Position numbers and translations under genes: made by a program. Below are positions 48,700 through 61,700 of a stretch of DNA of 64,000 nt, piece by piece. Positions within the stretch are counted from its first letter, which is position 1; the number at the start of each line of letters is the position of its first letter. Under the pieces are notes generated by a model that searched no databases, was not told the DNA's origin, and saw nothing but the letters and a program-made list of their open reading frames with translations. The DNA lies in NCBI RefSeq assembly GCF_047495875.1, contig NC_092465.1, positions 7,117,160 through 7,181,159 on the forward strand, read 5' to 3'. Source of the DNA: Pithys albifrons albifrons (taxonomy: Eukaryota > Chordata > Aves > Passeriformes > Thamnophilidae).

Positions 48700-51600
48700 C
48701 TGCAGTGACAGAGCAGATTTTATTATGATGTATTCAGTCCCTTGACAGCAATTTCCCCCATTAGCAAAATAAGTGGTTATCACCCAAACAATCATTTTGC
48801 AGCTCATTTCAGTTGTATTAAAACCAATAATTTAAACACACTTAAAAAGAATATTTAAACTTTAGCAGGAGGAAATTATCACGTTTGATTGCTGGTAGTA
48901 TCATTCCTCCCAAAGAAGCTTCTTTCCTACCCTTACCTTTTTAAATTTATCATAAGCAGGTCTAGCTAGTCCCTTCCCTTCCACACACCCAACATATTTT
49001 GGCTTTTTCTCAGACACTCCTCTCTCACTAACTCAGTGCAGGCAGAACTGCTTTCATAACAGCACAAATATCAGGAGGAAGTTCTGGTGGGAGAAGAATT
49101 CCAGAGGCCAGTTGCCCTGTACGTGAGGAATGTCTCAAGTGGCCCATGGGAAGAGCCATGTGGGAAGGATCTCGGCACTCAGTGCTATGGAGTGAGCTGA
49201 GCTCATAAAAACCTGAAGATTTCTATAAAGCAACAAGGATTCAAGGAGCTTGTTTGCTCTTTGTGGTTGAACTGCTGATAGAAAAGGTCTTCTCCCAACA
49301 CTGAAACCCCCTGGCTGTCACTAATGGCTGCAGTCAGGAGTCACCACAGTGAAGGCAGGGAAGGAGCCACATCTGACCATACCTGCTCACAAAAGATGTT
49401 CAAAGACAAACTCTGAACATTTAAAATGAGGAAAAGCAAAGAAAATTTTAATCACTGGTTTTATATGATGTTCCATGAAACCCACACTGTAATTTAATAT
49501 TTGGTAACTCTCATCACAAGGTGATCAAACAATTTGGGTCTGGGCCATCAAGTTTTGCTTCCTCTGGACAACACCAAAACTTGTATGAACAGGTCCCTCA
49601 CTGTGTTCCAAAGCCCCCAAATCATTTATCAGTTTGCAATATCAGTTTAATGATTTTCAAATTTCATTTGGATTTCCTCTTCTGAAAGAGGAAGTTTTCT
49701 CACTTCGAGGTTTAACCATACATTTAATATTACCCAATCATGAAACAAAGAATATCCTGAATTGGAAGGGACCCATGAATTTCAAGGTGAGACAGGCCTA
49801 GTCCCGCTATCACAGGAGGTGTCCTCCTTCTGTCTTTTCTGGCTCTGGGATGAATGTCCTCACTCCCTTTGCCAAGTTCTGGTGCTCAGCTGACCCTCTG
49901 CAGAGCCAAGTCAGTTTTCTAACCTAGTAGAACCCTGCCAAAAACATGTTCTGCTGGGTTACCAAGCACTCTTCATGACCACATCTTTCACAGTCAACAT
50001 GTCCGTTCCACCAGCCCAGCCTGCCCCATCCAACAGCTCCCAGATTTGCAGCTGGGAATCCCTGCTGCTCTGGCTGCAGTTGCCTGGCTGCTCCTTTGAT
50101 GGCAGTGCCAAAATTTAAGCAGTCCTACCCTTTGGTTCCCAGCCTGTGCTGCTGCTTTGCAGAGCAGACACATCTGTCTGTGCAGCCACAGAGCAAACAG
50201 GATCAAGGGCTGGATGTAGCAAATGGCCTGGATGCATCTTCCAGCCAAGCTGGGCCACTGGCAGGGGTGGTGCCCTGGCAGGAAGGAGCAGCTTGGAGTG
50301 AAAGCTGGTTTAATCCAGCTGAAGGTGGCACTGCTAATTGTGAAACCACAGCTCACAGTGGTTCTCTTACCTCAGACCATAAAGACCTTCAGCCCAGCTG
50401 TTGGATCTGGGGCATTCACTAAACCTTTCTTGTGAACACCGTCCTCCCTCCTGACCCTGAGCCAAGGCCCTAGACGGGGATCTCCAGACATGCCCTTTAA
50501 ATCCTGCAGTTCCACTGTCCCACAGAGTGACTTGTGGGTGAGTGGACCTGGTCCCATCCTCTTCCCACTCAAAGCTCCTCTGAAGGCCACACTGTTGTGG
50601 CCAATGCTTCCCACAGCCTCTGAACCAGAGCAGCTCAGGCCATCTTTGTTCCTGTTTCAAAAGCTTGTGCTGATTTCTCTGTCCTTCCTGCCTCCCACCA
50701 CAAACTCATCAAAGGAAGGTCTCAGCTTTTATTTTTGCTTCATCTGACACATTAATCAGGTGCAGTGCTAAGCACATGCAGCCAGTAATGATGTTTGAGC
50801 ATCCTGGGGGCTGTGAAACACCACCAGTTTTTGACAATTAGTCAAAGCAACGATCGAAATTGCAATGCTGTGTTGATTTCTGAGAAGCACAAGGCAGGGC
50901 TTGGCCCCTGGGGGAGGGTCAGAGGGGAGAGACAGGTTTCCCCCAGAGGTGCTACCTCTAGATTGTCTCTTTTTCTCCCTTACACTGAGCTCCATTTTAT
51001 TGACAAAACCTCTCAGTTATAGCTAACTTGGGTAGAGGAACCAAAAGCTGCAGAGATACTTTTACAGGTTATGTCATCAATACAACAGCAAAAAGTTTAA
51101 AGTGTTTATTGGTAGCAAACGAAATAGCTGTGCTATGTTAACTGTACTTCTGAGCTAGAACTGAGTTATTCTTTAGGACTTCCTTTAATACCACACACTT
51201 TCAGAAATACAGGTACAGAGAAGCATGTCCAGTGCTTTTGAAAGAAATCCTGGCAAGTAAATGGCATATCAGAGATAAAGGTTATCCCTATCTCTCTTCT
51301 GCAGCAGCCAGAACAAAAGGCAGAGCTGGCTGCTGCAACAGAGCTGGCTTGGGCAGAAGTCCAAGCAAATATACAGTTTCTATAAACCAGGATCCCATGT
51401 AAATCTCTGCAGTTAATTACTCAACTCAACATGTTCAGCTGCTCTCAGCCAGCAGAAATGCACAGGGACCAAAAGGTCTTTAAGGAACTGGTTTCCAAAC
51501 CATTTAAAGCCTTATCGATTGAAACTAAATACTTGAAAAATGTGCCCAGAGGCTGCAGCCCAACTGCAGTTCTACCAAAGAGTATCTGTGTTTGTGTGAT

Positions 51601-51814
51601 CCTTCATGATCCAGAGCTTTTTTGTGTGTACATAGTTAAAGCAGTCACACATACACTGAAAAATTACTTTGCCTTTCTGCTTTCATATAACACCAAGGTC
51701 TGCACAACTATTATTTCTACTTGGACCGCAACAACACTGAGAAGCTTTAACATGGAGAGGGTCCTTCACTTCCAACATAAACCAAGATTGTCATCCCACA
51801 ATTAAAATTCATAC
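48700..51814 (-). other. MGAT5: MGAT5 intron
   Basis: This 3.1 kb phase 0 intron contains a CR1 relic at 49741-49815. A GC-richer block at about 49.98-50.73 kb has open frames of up to 120 codons on both strands that resemble nothing known and may be an old unrecognised repeat. Confidence 0.82.
49741..49815 (-). mobile_element. CR1 3'-end relic
   Basis: The + strand reads tgaaacaaagaatatcctga, attggaagggacccatgaat and ttcaaggtgagacaggccta, a decayed reverse-complement CR1 terminus (consensus-like agaatatcctgagttggaag and ggacccacaaggatca). Edges are approximate. Confidence 0.65.
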
Positions 51815-51889
51815 CTGTCTTTCAATAAAAGCATTCATCCTCTGAAGCATTCCCTCACAGGTAAATTCATAGGGCAAATAAGGGTCAAT
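51815..51889 (-). CDS. MGAT5: MGAT5 short coding exon (75 bp)
   Basis: On the - strand a TTTCCACAG acceptor is followed by 25 codons, IDPYLPYEFTCEGMLQRMNA then FIERQ, and a GTATGA donor. Both intron phases are 0. It matches human residues of about 599-623. At 75 bp it is too short to stand out as an open frame and was found by extending the protein match between its neighbours. It forms part of the C-terminal Rossmann-like lobe and has one cysteine. Confidence 0.95.
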
Positions 51890-52673
51890 CTGTGGAAACA
51901 GGTTGTGTTAAGGTTAGAGGGGTTTTTTGTTTCAATCAACTTTGTGTGTTCTAAATACTCTATTACAGCTCAAGTGACAACAATAAATACAAATAAATTG
52001 ATTAAAAACTCAGAATTTTACTAAACCACCAGCAGTTTAAGCTGTTTTTTGCTCCTTTTTAAAGGCAATAAAGTTGCTCCGTGAGTAACTTTAAGGAAAC
52101 TCAAGGTGTATTGCAAAGGGGCAGATGTAAAGCCTGCCTGAGACCCTGTGGGATTCCAGAGCTCCATTTTAACCAAGTTTCGGTTCTGAAGCTGAAGTGA
52201 CAAAAAAGAATGTGATACCTTTGAAAATTACTTCAAACTTTTTTCTTCCCCCCTTGAAGTGCCCTCATTACCATTCCCCACCTTAAGTGCACAAGCACTT
52301 CCCTGGTGGTCACGTCAGGGCTACAAAATCAGCCAACAGAGTTGAGCAGTATTTGAAGAGTCTGCAGTACTCTAAGGATCAACAACAAAACTTCCTCACT
52401 GAATGTACAGAAAATACAGATGGCTGTAGAATTCATATATGAAATTCACATTTCTATACAAATTCCCCCATGCTAATTTTTTTCCAAGGAAAAACTTGAC
52501 ATATCCACTACTAAAACATGATAATTTGGAAAATCTAAACACATAGGAACCATTTTTTTCTCCAATATCCTCCCAAAGTGCAGCAGTAACCAGACTAACA
52601 TTAGGGAGCACTCTACATGCAGTACACGCTCCAGCCTCAAGTGCTGATGGCAAATTGAAGATACATTTCTCAC
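51890..52673 (-). other. MGAT5: MGAT5 intron (784 bp)
   Basis: A short phase 0 intron with GTGAGA donor and CCACAG acceptor. Nothing else is recognised. Confidence 0.88.
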
Positions 52674-52790
52674 CTTTTGATTCAAAATTAATTTCACAGC
52701 CTTCTCAACTTCAGAAAGATCGTTGATGTCTACAGTCCAGACATGGGGCTTCCCAATGTAAACTTCAGCATAGGGATGCTGAGATGTCAG
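52674..52790 (-). CDS. MGAT5: MGAT5 coding exon (117 bp)
   Basis: The - strand acceptor is cctttcag and the donor is AAG|GTGAGA, phase 0 at both ends. It encodes 39 residues: LTSQHPYAEVYIGKPHVWTV, then DINDLSEVEKAVKLILNQK. It matches human MGAT5 residues of about 560-598, where HPYAE.(F/Y)IG.PHVWTVD is highly conserved. The second half (INDLSEVEKAVKLI) differs from human at several positions and forms a surface helix by inference. It lies between the donor-binding exon at 56489-56635 and the 75-bp exon. Confidence 0.96.
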
Positions 52791-55700
52791 CTGAAAGGAA
52801 GGAATGGTAGTGTTAAAAATTCATGTGTCAAGATACCCTTCCCTCTCACTCTCCTAATCAGATTTCTTGGATGAAATGCACTGGGATAATGCAAGAATTC
52901 AGACAGAATCTAAGTCAGCACCATTCCTTCTGAGTTATCTTTCAGATTTTCTCTTTAGAGAGTGAATTTAATTGAAAAATTGGAAATCAGATACCACAGA
53001 CCACAAGTGACATGTGTGCAACCTCCAGTTTGTGGCTTTGATCCTCACAATGACCCACATCACACAAGACTTGATGTTTACTGAAATCACACCACAGCTC
53101 ACTCACAGAGCCACCCTCCTTTCTCACAGCCCATCACTGCCACCACTGCTGGCCAGACCTGCACCACTGGCTCCCAGAGATGCCACCCTCACCCTGGCTG
53201 TCCTTCAAACTTCAAACATTTCCAAAGTTCTGTGAGTAACAGAGAATAAAGAATAATTTCTATCACATAGAATGAATTCTGACTCTTGCTGCCGATAATA
53301 CAACAGTAATTTGACCTCAGGAAAGGTGTTAACAGATACTTTCTCACCACTTTGTCAGAAAACAAATTCAGTGAGCACCCAAGAAGGTAACCAGGAAAAT
53401 CTGTATCAGAGTTGCTTTCAGAACTTGCAGGACAGCACTCTAGGTAATTTTTGTGCCAGGTTGCCCAGGAGTGAGAGGAACATGCAAATGAACACATTGA
53501 AAGGGAGCACACAGAAGAGGGGAGTGGTTCACACCAGCCTCAGAAGCCAGCTGCTTTTTAAATAAATGCCAAAAACCCTCTCATGGGATAGATTATTTAT
53601 AGACAATGTTTATACAGCTGCTTCTTTATGATATAAGGACAAATACAAACTGCAGAAAGCCTGAAGGAGGAAACGGCGTCTGTCGGGCAGGACCCCCTCC
53701 TGCACCAGGCATAGGCTCTCCTTCATCTCCTTCTCAAGCAAATGCAGGAAACTATTGCATTCACTATAAAAATTACTTTAAACCCCCTTTTTAAAAGAAA
53801 AACCTTTGCCAATTGCACTTTGCTTGTGGCTGAGAGAAGCCAGTCCTCCAATGAGCCATGGGCCAGGCTGCAGAAAGCTGTGCTGCTCCTGCACACACAG
53901 CCCACGGCGCCTGCTCTGCGCTCCCAGCAGCACAGCCACATCCCTCCCAAACACCCAGTGCTTCCTCAGGACTGACACATTCTAACCTTTTCTTTCACTA
54001 GTATTTCTACTGCCACTAGAACTGTATGTACTTCAAAATTTGGGTTTGCAAGGCTGAGTTCCCAGGGCACCAATGTCTGGAGTTCATAGGCAGAAGGGAC
54101 ATTCCTATTGCTTTCAGTAACAACAAAGAACTTCCTACTGCTCCTTCAAAAATATGAATATAACCCAGTGTTTTAAATTCCACAAAGCTTTAGGAATTAT
54201 TCTTTAGACTACTCTTTCTCTACCATCTCAGATAGACAGATGGCAACATTAAAGCCAGATCTGATCTGGAGATGAACAACTAAACTTCTCAGACTTGTAC
54301 TTGGTGTAAGTATTGAGAAATTAGTAACATACTTCTATTGCACCAGTTATTTGTACCTATACTATTAAAAGCATTAAGACTATTTATTTCCTAATACTGA
54401 AATACTTTAGTTAGCTGAGGCTTAATGTTTTAGATATTCAGGAGATGCTCTCCCTGTATATAATTAAAATATATCAGAATTCCAATAAATAGAATTAATT
54501 TCTAATTTCAGGTTTGGCTTTTTTCCTTTGTAAAGGGAGCAAATGAGAGAAGCCACACCCACCAAGCACACATTTCAACTACATTTAGCATACAGTGTTT
54601 TTTCCTTTGGAAAGGAGGTGGGCTGGGATGGAGAAGAAATATTGGTACAAATCAAGATGCTTAAGGATGATTTTTTTCTTCTTTTTCTTTCCTGTCTCTC
54701 TCCCCCAGCAAAATCCTGTCCCAAGATAAAATAACTGCTGATCTAAAAATAAAATTATAATTTCCATGTTTTGTACAGTTTACAGGTTCCTATCTTGGGG
54801 ATAGAGGGGACTCCATCCTGCCCAAAATTCTATCTAGAATAACAGAGAAATAGTAACTTGCAAAGGTTACTTTACAGAAACACTAAACACAGACTTTATC
54901 TTCAAATTTGTGTATGGATAACCATGTCACAGAACTACACAAGCTCTTCTTGTTCTCCTTTAACACTTGCAAATGCTTGAGCGAAGTATTTACAGGCTTT
55001 CTTAATCCCAGAGAACCAGCACTTGGATTACTGGCAATTGGATCTAAATGCAGCTGTGAAAAACAGTTAGAGAAAAGGATTCTCAGGATAGGTCACAGGG
55101 CATGTGAACACAGCTCTGTATGGATATACATTCTGTTACTTTGGACTAGAGCAGTCAATGGGGATTATTTGCTGTGCAGGTCAGGTGCACAGCATTTCTC
55201 TTAGTGCTGACACAGCCCACTGGGATTTACCATGGCATTCCAAGCACTGCAAGTCCCACTAAGGACTTAGATGGGTGCAGATTATTTACTGAGCCTGACC
55301 AATTATAGTGTCTGGGGACAGAACAACTGGAAAAAAGACAAGCAGTCGAGGAAGCCACAGAAGAAAAGCTTTGAAAGGTGCCAAGCCCAATGAGAAAGTT
55401 AAAGAGGCTTTTGTTCCCTTATTGCTGTCTCCTTTATTAGCAACACAAACCACGAGAAGGGGCAAGTTTCAGCTTGTACAGGACATAAGTTCAGTGTATA
55501 GCAAGCTGAAAGGCAATTACAGTCCTGGATCCTAAAATCATAAGGAATTTATGTTACTGGTTTAAAATGGGAAACTGTCTTTTGCTTATCACCCAGCTGG
55601 TGCTGATCTGCATGCAATTTATATGGCCCAAGTGTAACCTGAACTGGGAAATGAGGCTGTGCAAGGCTCTCATCACCTACATATTCCCTGAGAGTTTCCC

Positions 55701-56488
55701 TTCAGGAAAAGATGTAAAAGCAACATGTACACACACCTATGGACAAGCCAAGCCATGGGCACAGCCAAAGTGCCAATGTCACAAAAGGCTACGTGACTGC
55801 TCAATGCTTGCAAGTGGTATAGGCTGACTTTTGCCTACACTGAAGAAGAAAAATATTCCAAAGTCAGGGCCAGGATGAGGGGTGAGTTTACTTAGCCTCA
55901 TTTTTCTCTTCCTGGAGTCTAAACACACTGCCTGCTTTGAAAGCTCAAAGTTTGGTTTTCCTGTTCTCTCCCAGAGTCAGTTTTCCCAAAGTCTTCAGTG
56001 TTTAACCACAAACACGGTGGGCTGTGACCATTAATGCCTTCGCTCAACAGTGCCTTGGACAGGTCTTTCTGGAGAAAAAAAAATCCCAAAACACAGACAA
56101 CTACCCACAAATGCCAATTGCATAATTTATTTCAACTCCTATTTGCTTCCTGCACTGCAATGTCTGTTTCTTCAACAAAATAAAGCCACTTTCAAAGGAC
56201 ACATCGTGATCTGTTCCCAGATTTTCAAGTGAAACTCCAGTTCTATCAAAAAGAAATAGCAAAATGTACATACAGGCAAATCTAAAGCTTAACAGTATGT
56301 TAACAAACCCATTTTGATGATCCCATAAAAATAAGGACTCAGAATCCCATCGATGGCTAAACTAAAAAGCAGTTGCACACCATTGGCAATAAACTGTGAG
56401 CATTTATGCCATTTTTCCTACACTGTGTTACTAAAAAGAAATCCCCAATCACTTTCAGTGAAGAAATGAGCAGGATTGATGAACTTAC
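52791..56488 (-). other. MGAT5: MGAT5 intron (3.7 kb)
   Basis: This is a phase 0 intron with GTAAGT donor and TTTCAG acceptor. Its - strand acceptor side carries no repeat family I recognise. A GC-richer patch lies at about 53.67-53.97 kb with frames open on both strands and no domain. Confidence 0.85.
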
Positions 56489-56635
56489 CTCTCGGAGTGT
56501 AGGTTTGCCTTTGAAAAAATCTGTGTTTTTGCTACTTTTCGGTGGGTTAAATCTTAAATTTAGAAAAGCACATCCATTAGCAATGGCCTCTAAGGGAGCT
56601 GGCCCTTCATATGGGAATCCAAGGCCAACAAACAG
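56489..56635 (-). CDS. MGAT5: MGAT5 coding exon (UDP-GlcNAc-binding core)
   Basis: The - strand acceptor is ttttcag and the donor is GAG|GTAAGT, phase 0 at both ends. It encodes 49 residues, starting LFVGLGFPYEGPAPLEAIAN and ending with KNTDFFKGKPTLRE. It matches human MGAT5 residues of about 511-559. The FPYEGPAPLEAIANG stretch, with two glutamates (about E520 and E526 in human numbering), and the GKPT lysine (about K554) belong to the nucleotide-sugar site of this GT-B-fold, GT18 family enzyme. All three residues are present. Residue numbers are counted back from the 741-residue human C-terminus. Confidence 0.97.
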
Positions 56636-58617
56636 CTGAAAAACAGGAGACAAGGGCTGTTATAACTTTTGTTTTACACAAACAGAAGGCTGAGTGCTGG
56701 TTTAAAACAAACAACAACCCCTTCTGAATGTAGCAGCCTAAAAAAAAGATAACGTTAAGAAGAAATGGGGATAAATTGAACAGCTCACCCACTCCCACCC
56801 AAGCAGGAATGGAATGTCCTGTAAAACACATGTGACAATAATGAGCTGAGGTGGTTTTTCACGGAGCTGAGGCAACAACAGACCCTTTCACTTCGTTGTT
56901 TTTTTGGAAAGAACCAAAGTTGGTGGTTTGAGTGGGGCTGGAATGAAAGTGCTGGTGCTTTCCTACAGGTTCAGGTTCCAATGCAGCAGCCTCATGGAAC
57001 AGCTACACTGGTGCTTTCCCCCTCTCCCAAATCGGCCAACCTGCTGCGTTTGCCAACAGGAACTTGCTTCTGGCACACTAATTAAGGCTCCTAATTAAAA
57101 CGGTAGGTGGCAGCAAACTTCAGCTCACGACACTGCCAAGGCAGCAGAGCCTGCAGAGGCTTCAGGGGGTTCAAACACCTCCGAGGAAAACGGGAGGAAA
57201 ATGCATCCCAAAGTTTTTCCTACATCACCTGAGCTTGCAGGGGCTCTACAAAAGGCACTGCTCTTCTCCAATGAAAAGACATCAGACGTTTTTTTAGAGT
57301 TGCCTGAAAAAAACCGACTGAATTAAATATAGCATTCTTCATCTGAATGTCCATATATAATGGGAGAAATACAAGCTCTGGTTGGTAACAGCTGTTTCTC
57401 AGCACTGCTCCAAAACATAATGTATCTGTAGAGAGAGTTACTGCTTTGGACAAGAAAATAAAGCACAACCTTCCTAACTATTAGGATCATGTATTCAGGA
57501 TGCATGTATTGAAAGAGGCCAAAATATACTATTCTGCATTAAATCTTCTGCAACATGGAAATGAATCCTGATAACAGAACATTCGCAGCTGGAGGCTCTT
57601 CCCAGGAGCTGGTGCATAAACCTGTAGTGAGTCTTGTGCACAGGCATTGCAGCATCAATCCTCTCCAATCCATGGCAACAACAGTATAAATTCAGAGTTG
57701 GCTCATTTAAAAAAACGCAAGTTAACACTTCTCAGCATACAATTTTCACTGCATGAAGCTGAATATTGTTATTTCAGTTTTCATTATTCAGGTTTAAAAA
57801 GTTGCCTACTTGCAAAAAGTTTCTCAGCTATCTCACAGATTTGAATCTTACAGAAACTCTCCAGTGGCTGATAAGACAAAGATCTGCAACACTATGGCCA
57901 TTAAAGACGGATTATCTAAATTCAGGTTTTATATATGGCATAAGATATGGCCTGTCAGAAAAAAATCATACTAAATACCTCAAAAGAGGCTGAATTTACA
58001 GAAAAGTATCTCTTAAAAGTAATGAATTACAGATATGAAACCATTTCACGCAATCTGCACATTAAATATTATTTATTTAAACTACTCCTTAGTTCAGGCA
58101 GAAAACCAGCTGCGAACCAGCAATTAAACCCATCTGAAGTATCAGTTCTCCTCTGATCCTGTGTTTGTCTGTTATGTAGGGAATGCTGGGTTGTTTGCTT
58201 AGTTTTGCACTTTTTTAATAAACTGCTGCTGTGCACTGCTGAGTTCTGTGTCTGACTGGTCCATTTATTTAGGAGGAAGCTCCATGGGGAAAGAAACATG
58301 GGTTTCTGTTTCTGTTTTGACAGCACAGAGCACACTGTCATCACTTAATCTATAATAAATAGCTTACCACCTGTTTCACATCCATTTTCCAGCCTTACCT
58401 CCAAGCAGCACTGCACCTTGGAGGGAAGGAAAGTGCCTGATCCCCAGCAGGGTGTGTGTGCTGGCCCGAGGGCACAGCCTGGCTCCAGCTCCCTGTACCT
58501 CCCCAGCTCCTGCTTTCAGCCCTCCACAGTCTTCTATCCCTTTCCACACACATCACCAACAGCTCAGCTGAAATTCCCAAACTGAATCTAGACCCTGCTC
58601 CTGAAAATTTTCTTTTA

Positions 58618-58712
58618 TAAAGTGGAAGGTGTCCTTGCCCATGGCAGGGGGTTTGGAACCAGATGATCTTTAAGGTCCCTTTCAACCCAAACCGTTGTCT
58701 CTCTCTCTGATT
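58618..58712 (+). mobile_element. CR1 3'-end fragment
   Basis: The + strand reads aagtggaaggtgtccttgcc, catggcagggggtttggaac, cagatgatctttaaggtccc and tttcaacccaaaccgttgtc, matching the last 70-90 bases of CR1 in sense orientation. The usual terminal octamer repeat is replaced by a (TC)6 run ending in TGA. The piece is antisense to the MGAT5 transcript. Confidence 0.85.
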
Positions 58713-61700
58713 TGTGTTCCTTGATTAGGGAGCCAGTGCTTTTGTATGGTATAAAGAGCAAAACTGAGAAATATCTTCAATGCCTTCATGAGAGTTTGGT
58801 TCATTCTGATTAAAAGAGCAGGTATTGGAGAACACAGTCCATTTTTGGAACTCACAGTGCTCTTATTTGCTGATCACTTGAATTACATGCACCTTGTTAT
58901 TTCCAGAAAGGCCAAAGCAATCTGTCAAGGTACTTCCTAAGAGATTGCAACAAACCCTGCAAGTCACTAATTGAAAAGGAAGTAAAGAAGGAAAAAAGTA
59001 GAAATAAGAGCCAACAGTTTTCAGGTACCAGTGAAGAAACCATCCATCAGCTGAGGCTGTGAGAAGGACAAGGCTCTGTCCCAAAAAGGGTAAAGATTTA
59101 GAACAGACTGTTTTCCCACTATTTTGTGATATAAATCACACTGCTGCCTCCACCATGGTATGGCTTTTAGGATGCTTTCTTACCAACACTGTGCCTGGTA
59201 ACCCATTCCAACATGGAGAGGCACCTGCACCCTATGGCTGAAGATTTATCTTGCAGAACTCCAACTGTGAGTGACCACATGGCTGACATCACAGTGGGTA
59301 CACGTGAGTAAAACCATTAGCCCTGACCTTTGTCAGCTGCGGCAGAATTGCTACACTGAGCAGAATTCCTTTATGCTTTACTGCTTGATTAGTGCTTGAA
59401 ACCACTTCATGTTCTGTATGTGAGAGTTTTTCTCACCCTTCAAATGTTTCTTAAAGCAAGAGCCATTATTTTTCCCCCAGTGCTCCAGGTGGGCACTGGC
59501 ACAGGCAGCTCTGTAGGCTGATGCCCCCTGCAATGTGAGCATTGCCAGGAGGAGGTTACAGTGGAAAGTGTATCTAAAAGGGGTAACAGCAAATAAATGC
59601 AGATGTAAAATCCTCATGCTAACAGCAGTGCGGGTTCTTTTTAAAACCAGTCCTTTTCAGTAAGGTCTGTTACACCCAAATGTGCCTGTGCCTGTGGGTC
59701 TGCAGGAATCAAAGGAGGGGATTTGTACCTGCAATCTCACTGGCCAAGTTGAGCAATGCAGGTGTTGAAACCCTTAAGCAGGAATACTTTGGTTTTCATA
59801 AGGAAGGCTCTTCAGTAGCCTTTTCTGCCTTTGCAAGGAACTGAACCTCTCATTTGGAATGGCAGAGTTTGGAGTTGGCCACCCAGCCCCAGAGCAGCTA
59901 GGACACCACTGTTTCCTGGTTACAGTGCAGGAAGTCCTCTCACAGTGCAGGAGTTACATGGAGACTTCTCTGACACAACAAGTGACTCACAACCACTGCT
60001 GGGTAAAAACAGGGATTTTTTTGGCAACCACTGACTTTCAGTTGATACTAAGCAATTTTTGGAGTTTACAGCACCATATCAGACTATTATTAAAAAGAGT
60101 AAGCAAGCAAACAGTCTTTCTAAATTATAGCCAGAAGTATAAAATAAGAAGGGAATGCTTTACTTCACTGACTGTAATTATGATTAGCTGAATATTTAAG
60201 AGAAAAAATTTCATATTCCAGAGACTAAATGCTATAGTTCCATGAACAGGAGTGTTTATCTTCTTCTTTCCCTTTTCTGACATTACTACACTTTATCTAA
60301 TTTATTCTGTCAGGTTGGTAGGTTTATCACCACTTTTATATGCCTCCTTACTTGACTTATATATTATCTTCTGAGCTACAGAAAGAGGAATATAGCAAAG
60401 GTTAACTATCTTGCTGTATTTTTCTCATGAATATAAAGTACTTTCTGGAAAAGTCAATTCTTTTGTGATTGAAACAACTTGAGAATAGAATTGCTAGTTA
60501 AATGTCCTTTCAGCTGATTTCATGAAGTGTGTGGAAGTAAAACTACATATTCCTTCATTAAAGGAAATAAGAAAAAAAAGGTTGTTTTCCTGTTTCTGTC
60601 TAAGCAGGGTGTTGCTCCTACTTTTATTAATTACCATTCAGAAATTGCAAACCCCACTTAGTAAAAGAATTTGAACTCCTCAAAAGCTTACAGTGACTCG
60701 AAGTAAAAAGTTGCCTCTGAAACTTTCTTGAAAGGAGAAATATTTCTCAAGAATTCAATACTGGTTCTTCCAAGGGAGTCTGGTCCAAGTCCTCCAGCTG
60801 CCCACTTGGCAGGGAGCCATGGGAGTTGGCAGGAAGGCTGCCAGCTCGCCTACCCTATTTTCCTCCGCCGTGATGAATGGCTTTACATCTTCTCATTAGA
60901 AACTGCAGCCATGTCTCGTTTTTGTCATGCACTACACAGCTGAAGGAGCCGTGGGGAGGCTCCAACAGCCCCCTCCTGCCTGGAAAACTCACTCCTCCTG
61001 AAATGTGCTGCTTTCTAACCCCCAGCAGAACGCAATGGCAGCTGCTTCCCAGAATAGCTGTGTCCTACACCAGCTACTGCAGACACCAAACACAGTCTGG
61101 GAATGCAAAAGTCTGATTAAGAATCACAGGACTGAGCCATCACCTATTGGTATTTTGCTGTCTAAGGACAAAATGCAACATAAACTGACACTTCTGAGAC
61201 CACTGAACTGTGTAATTTGTTAAATTATTATTTAGCTCTCACTTTGTGAAAATCAGGACATTTGTCAGCTGACCTAACAAAAAGTTGCTAACAGTGTTGA
61301 CATCACAAGCAATGACAGACAATTCTTGCCCTTGGTCTCAAAACATCTGAAATCTTCTGGAAAGCTGAAGACAAAGGATGCTGCTTGGAGACAGCAGCAG
61401 CAGCCCTCGATGGTCCAGGCCAGCATTGTACCCACAGCCTGGAGTTACAGCTCTGATTGTTCACACACTTGCAGCACAGGGGTAGTCTAGTGATAAAACC
61501 CCATAACTAAATTCTTTAGGGGACTCTGGTCCTGTTGCCCAGTGAATGAAGTGATTACGAGCAAGGAGTGTCCCTGTACATCCCTGCCTGCCTGTGCACA
61601 CACTCATGGGGCTCCCCAGGGCACAAAGCTCCCATTCAGCCCTGCTGGATTTTTGTGGAAAACTTGCACTTATTTTAGCAATTCAAGCCATGATCCATTT

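Noticed and set aside
50096..50660. Overlapping open frames of about 100 codons on both strands
   Set aside because: Both strands are open because the block is GC-rich. The translations have no family features.
53606..53978. Open frames around 53.7-53.97 kb
   Set aside because: Short GC-richer intronic patch with frames on both strands and no domain.
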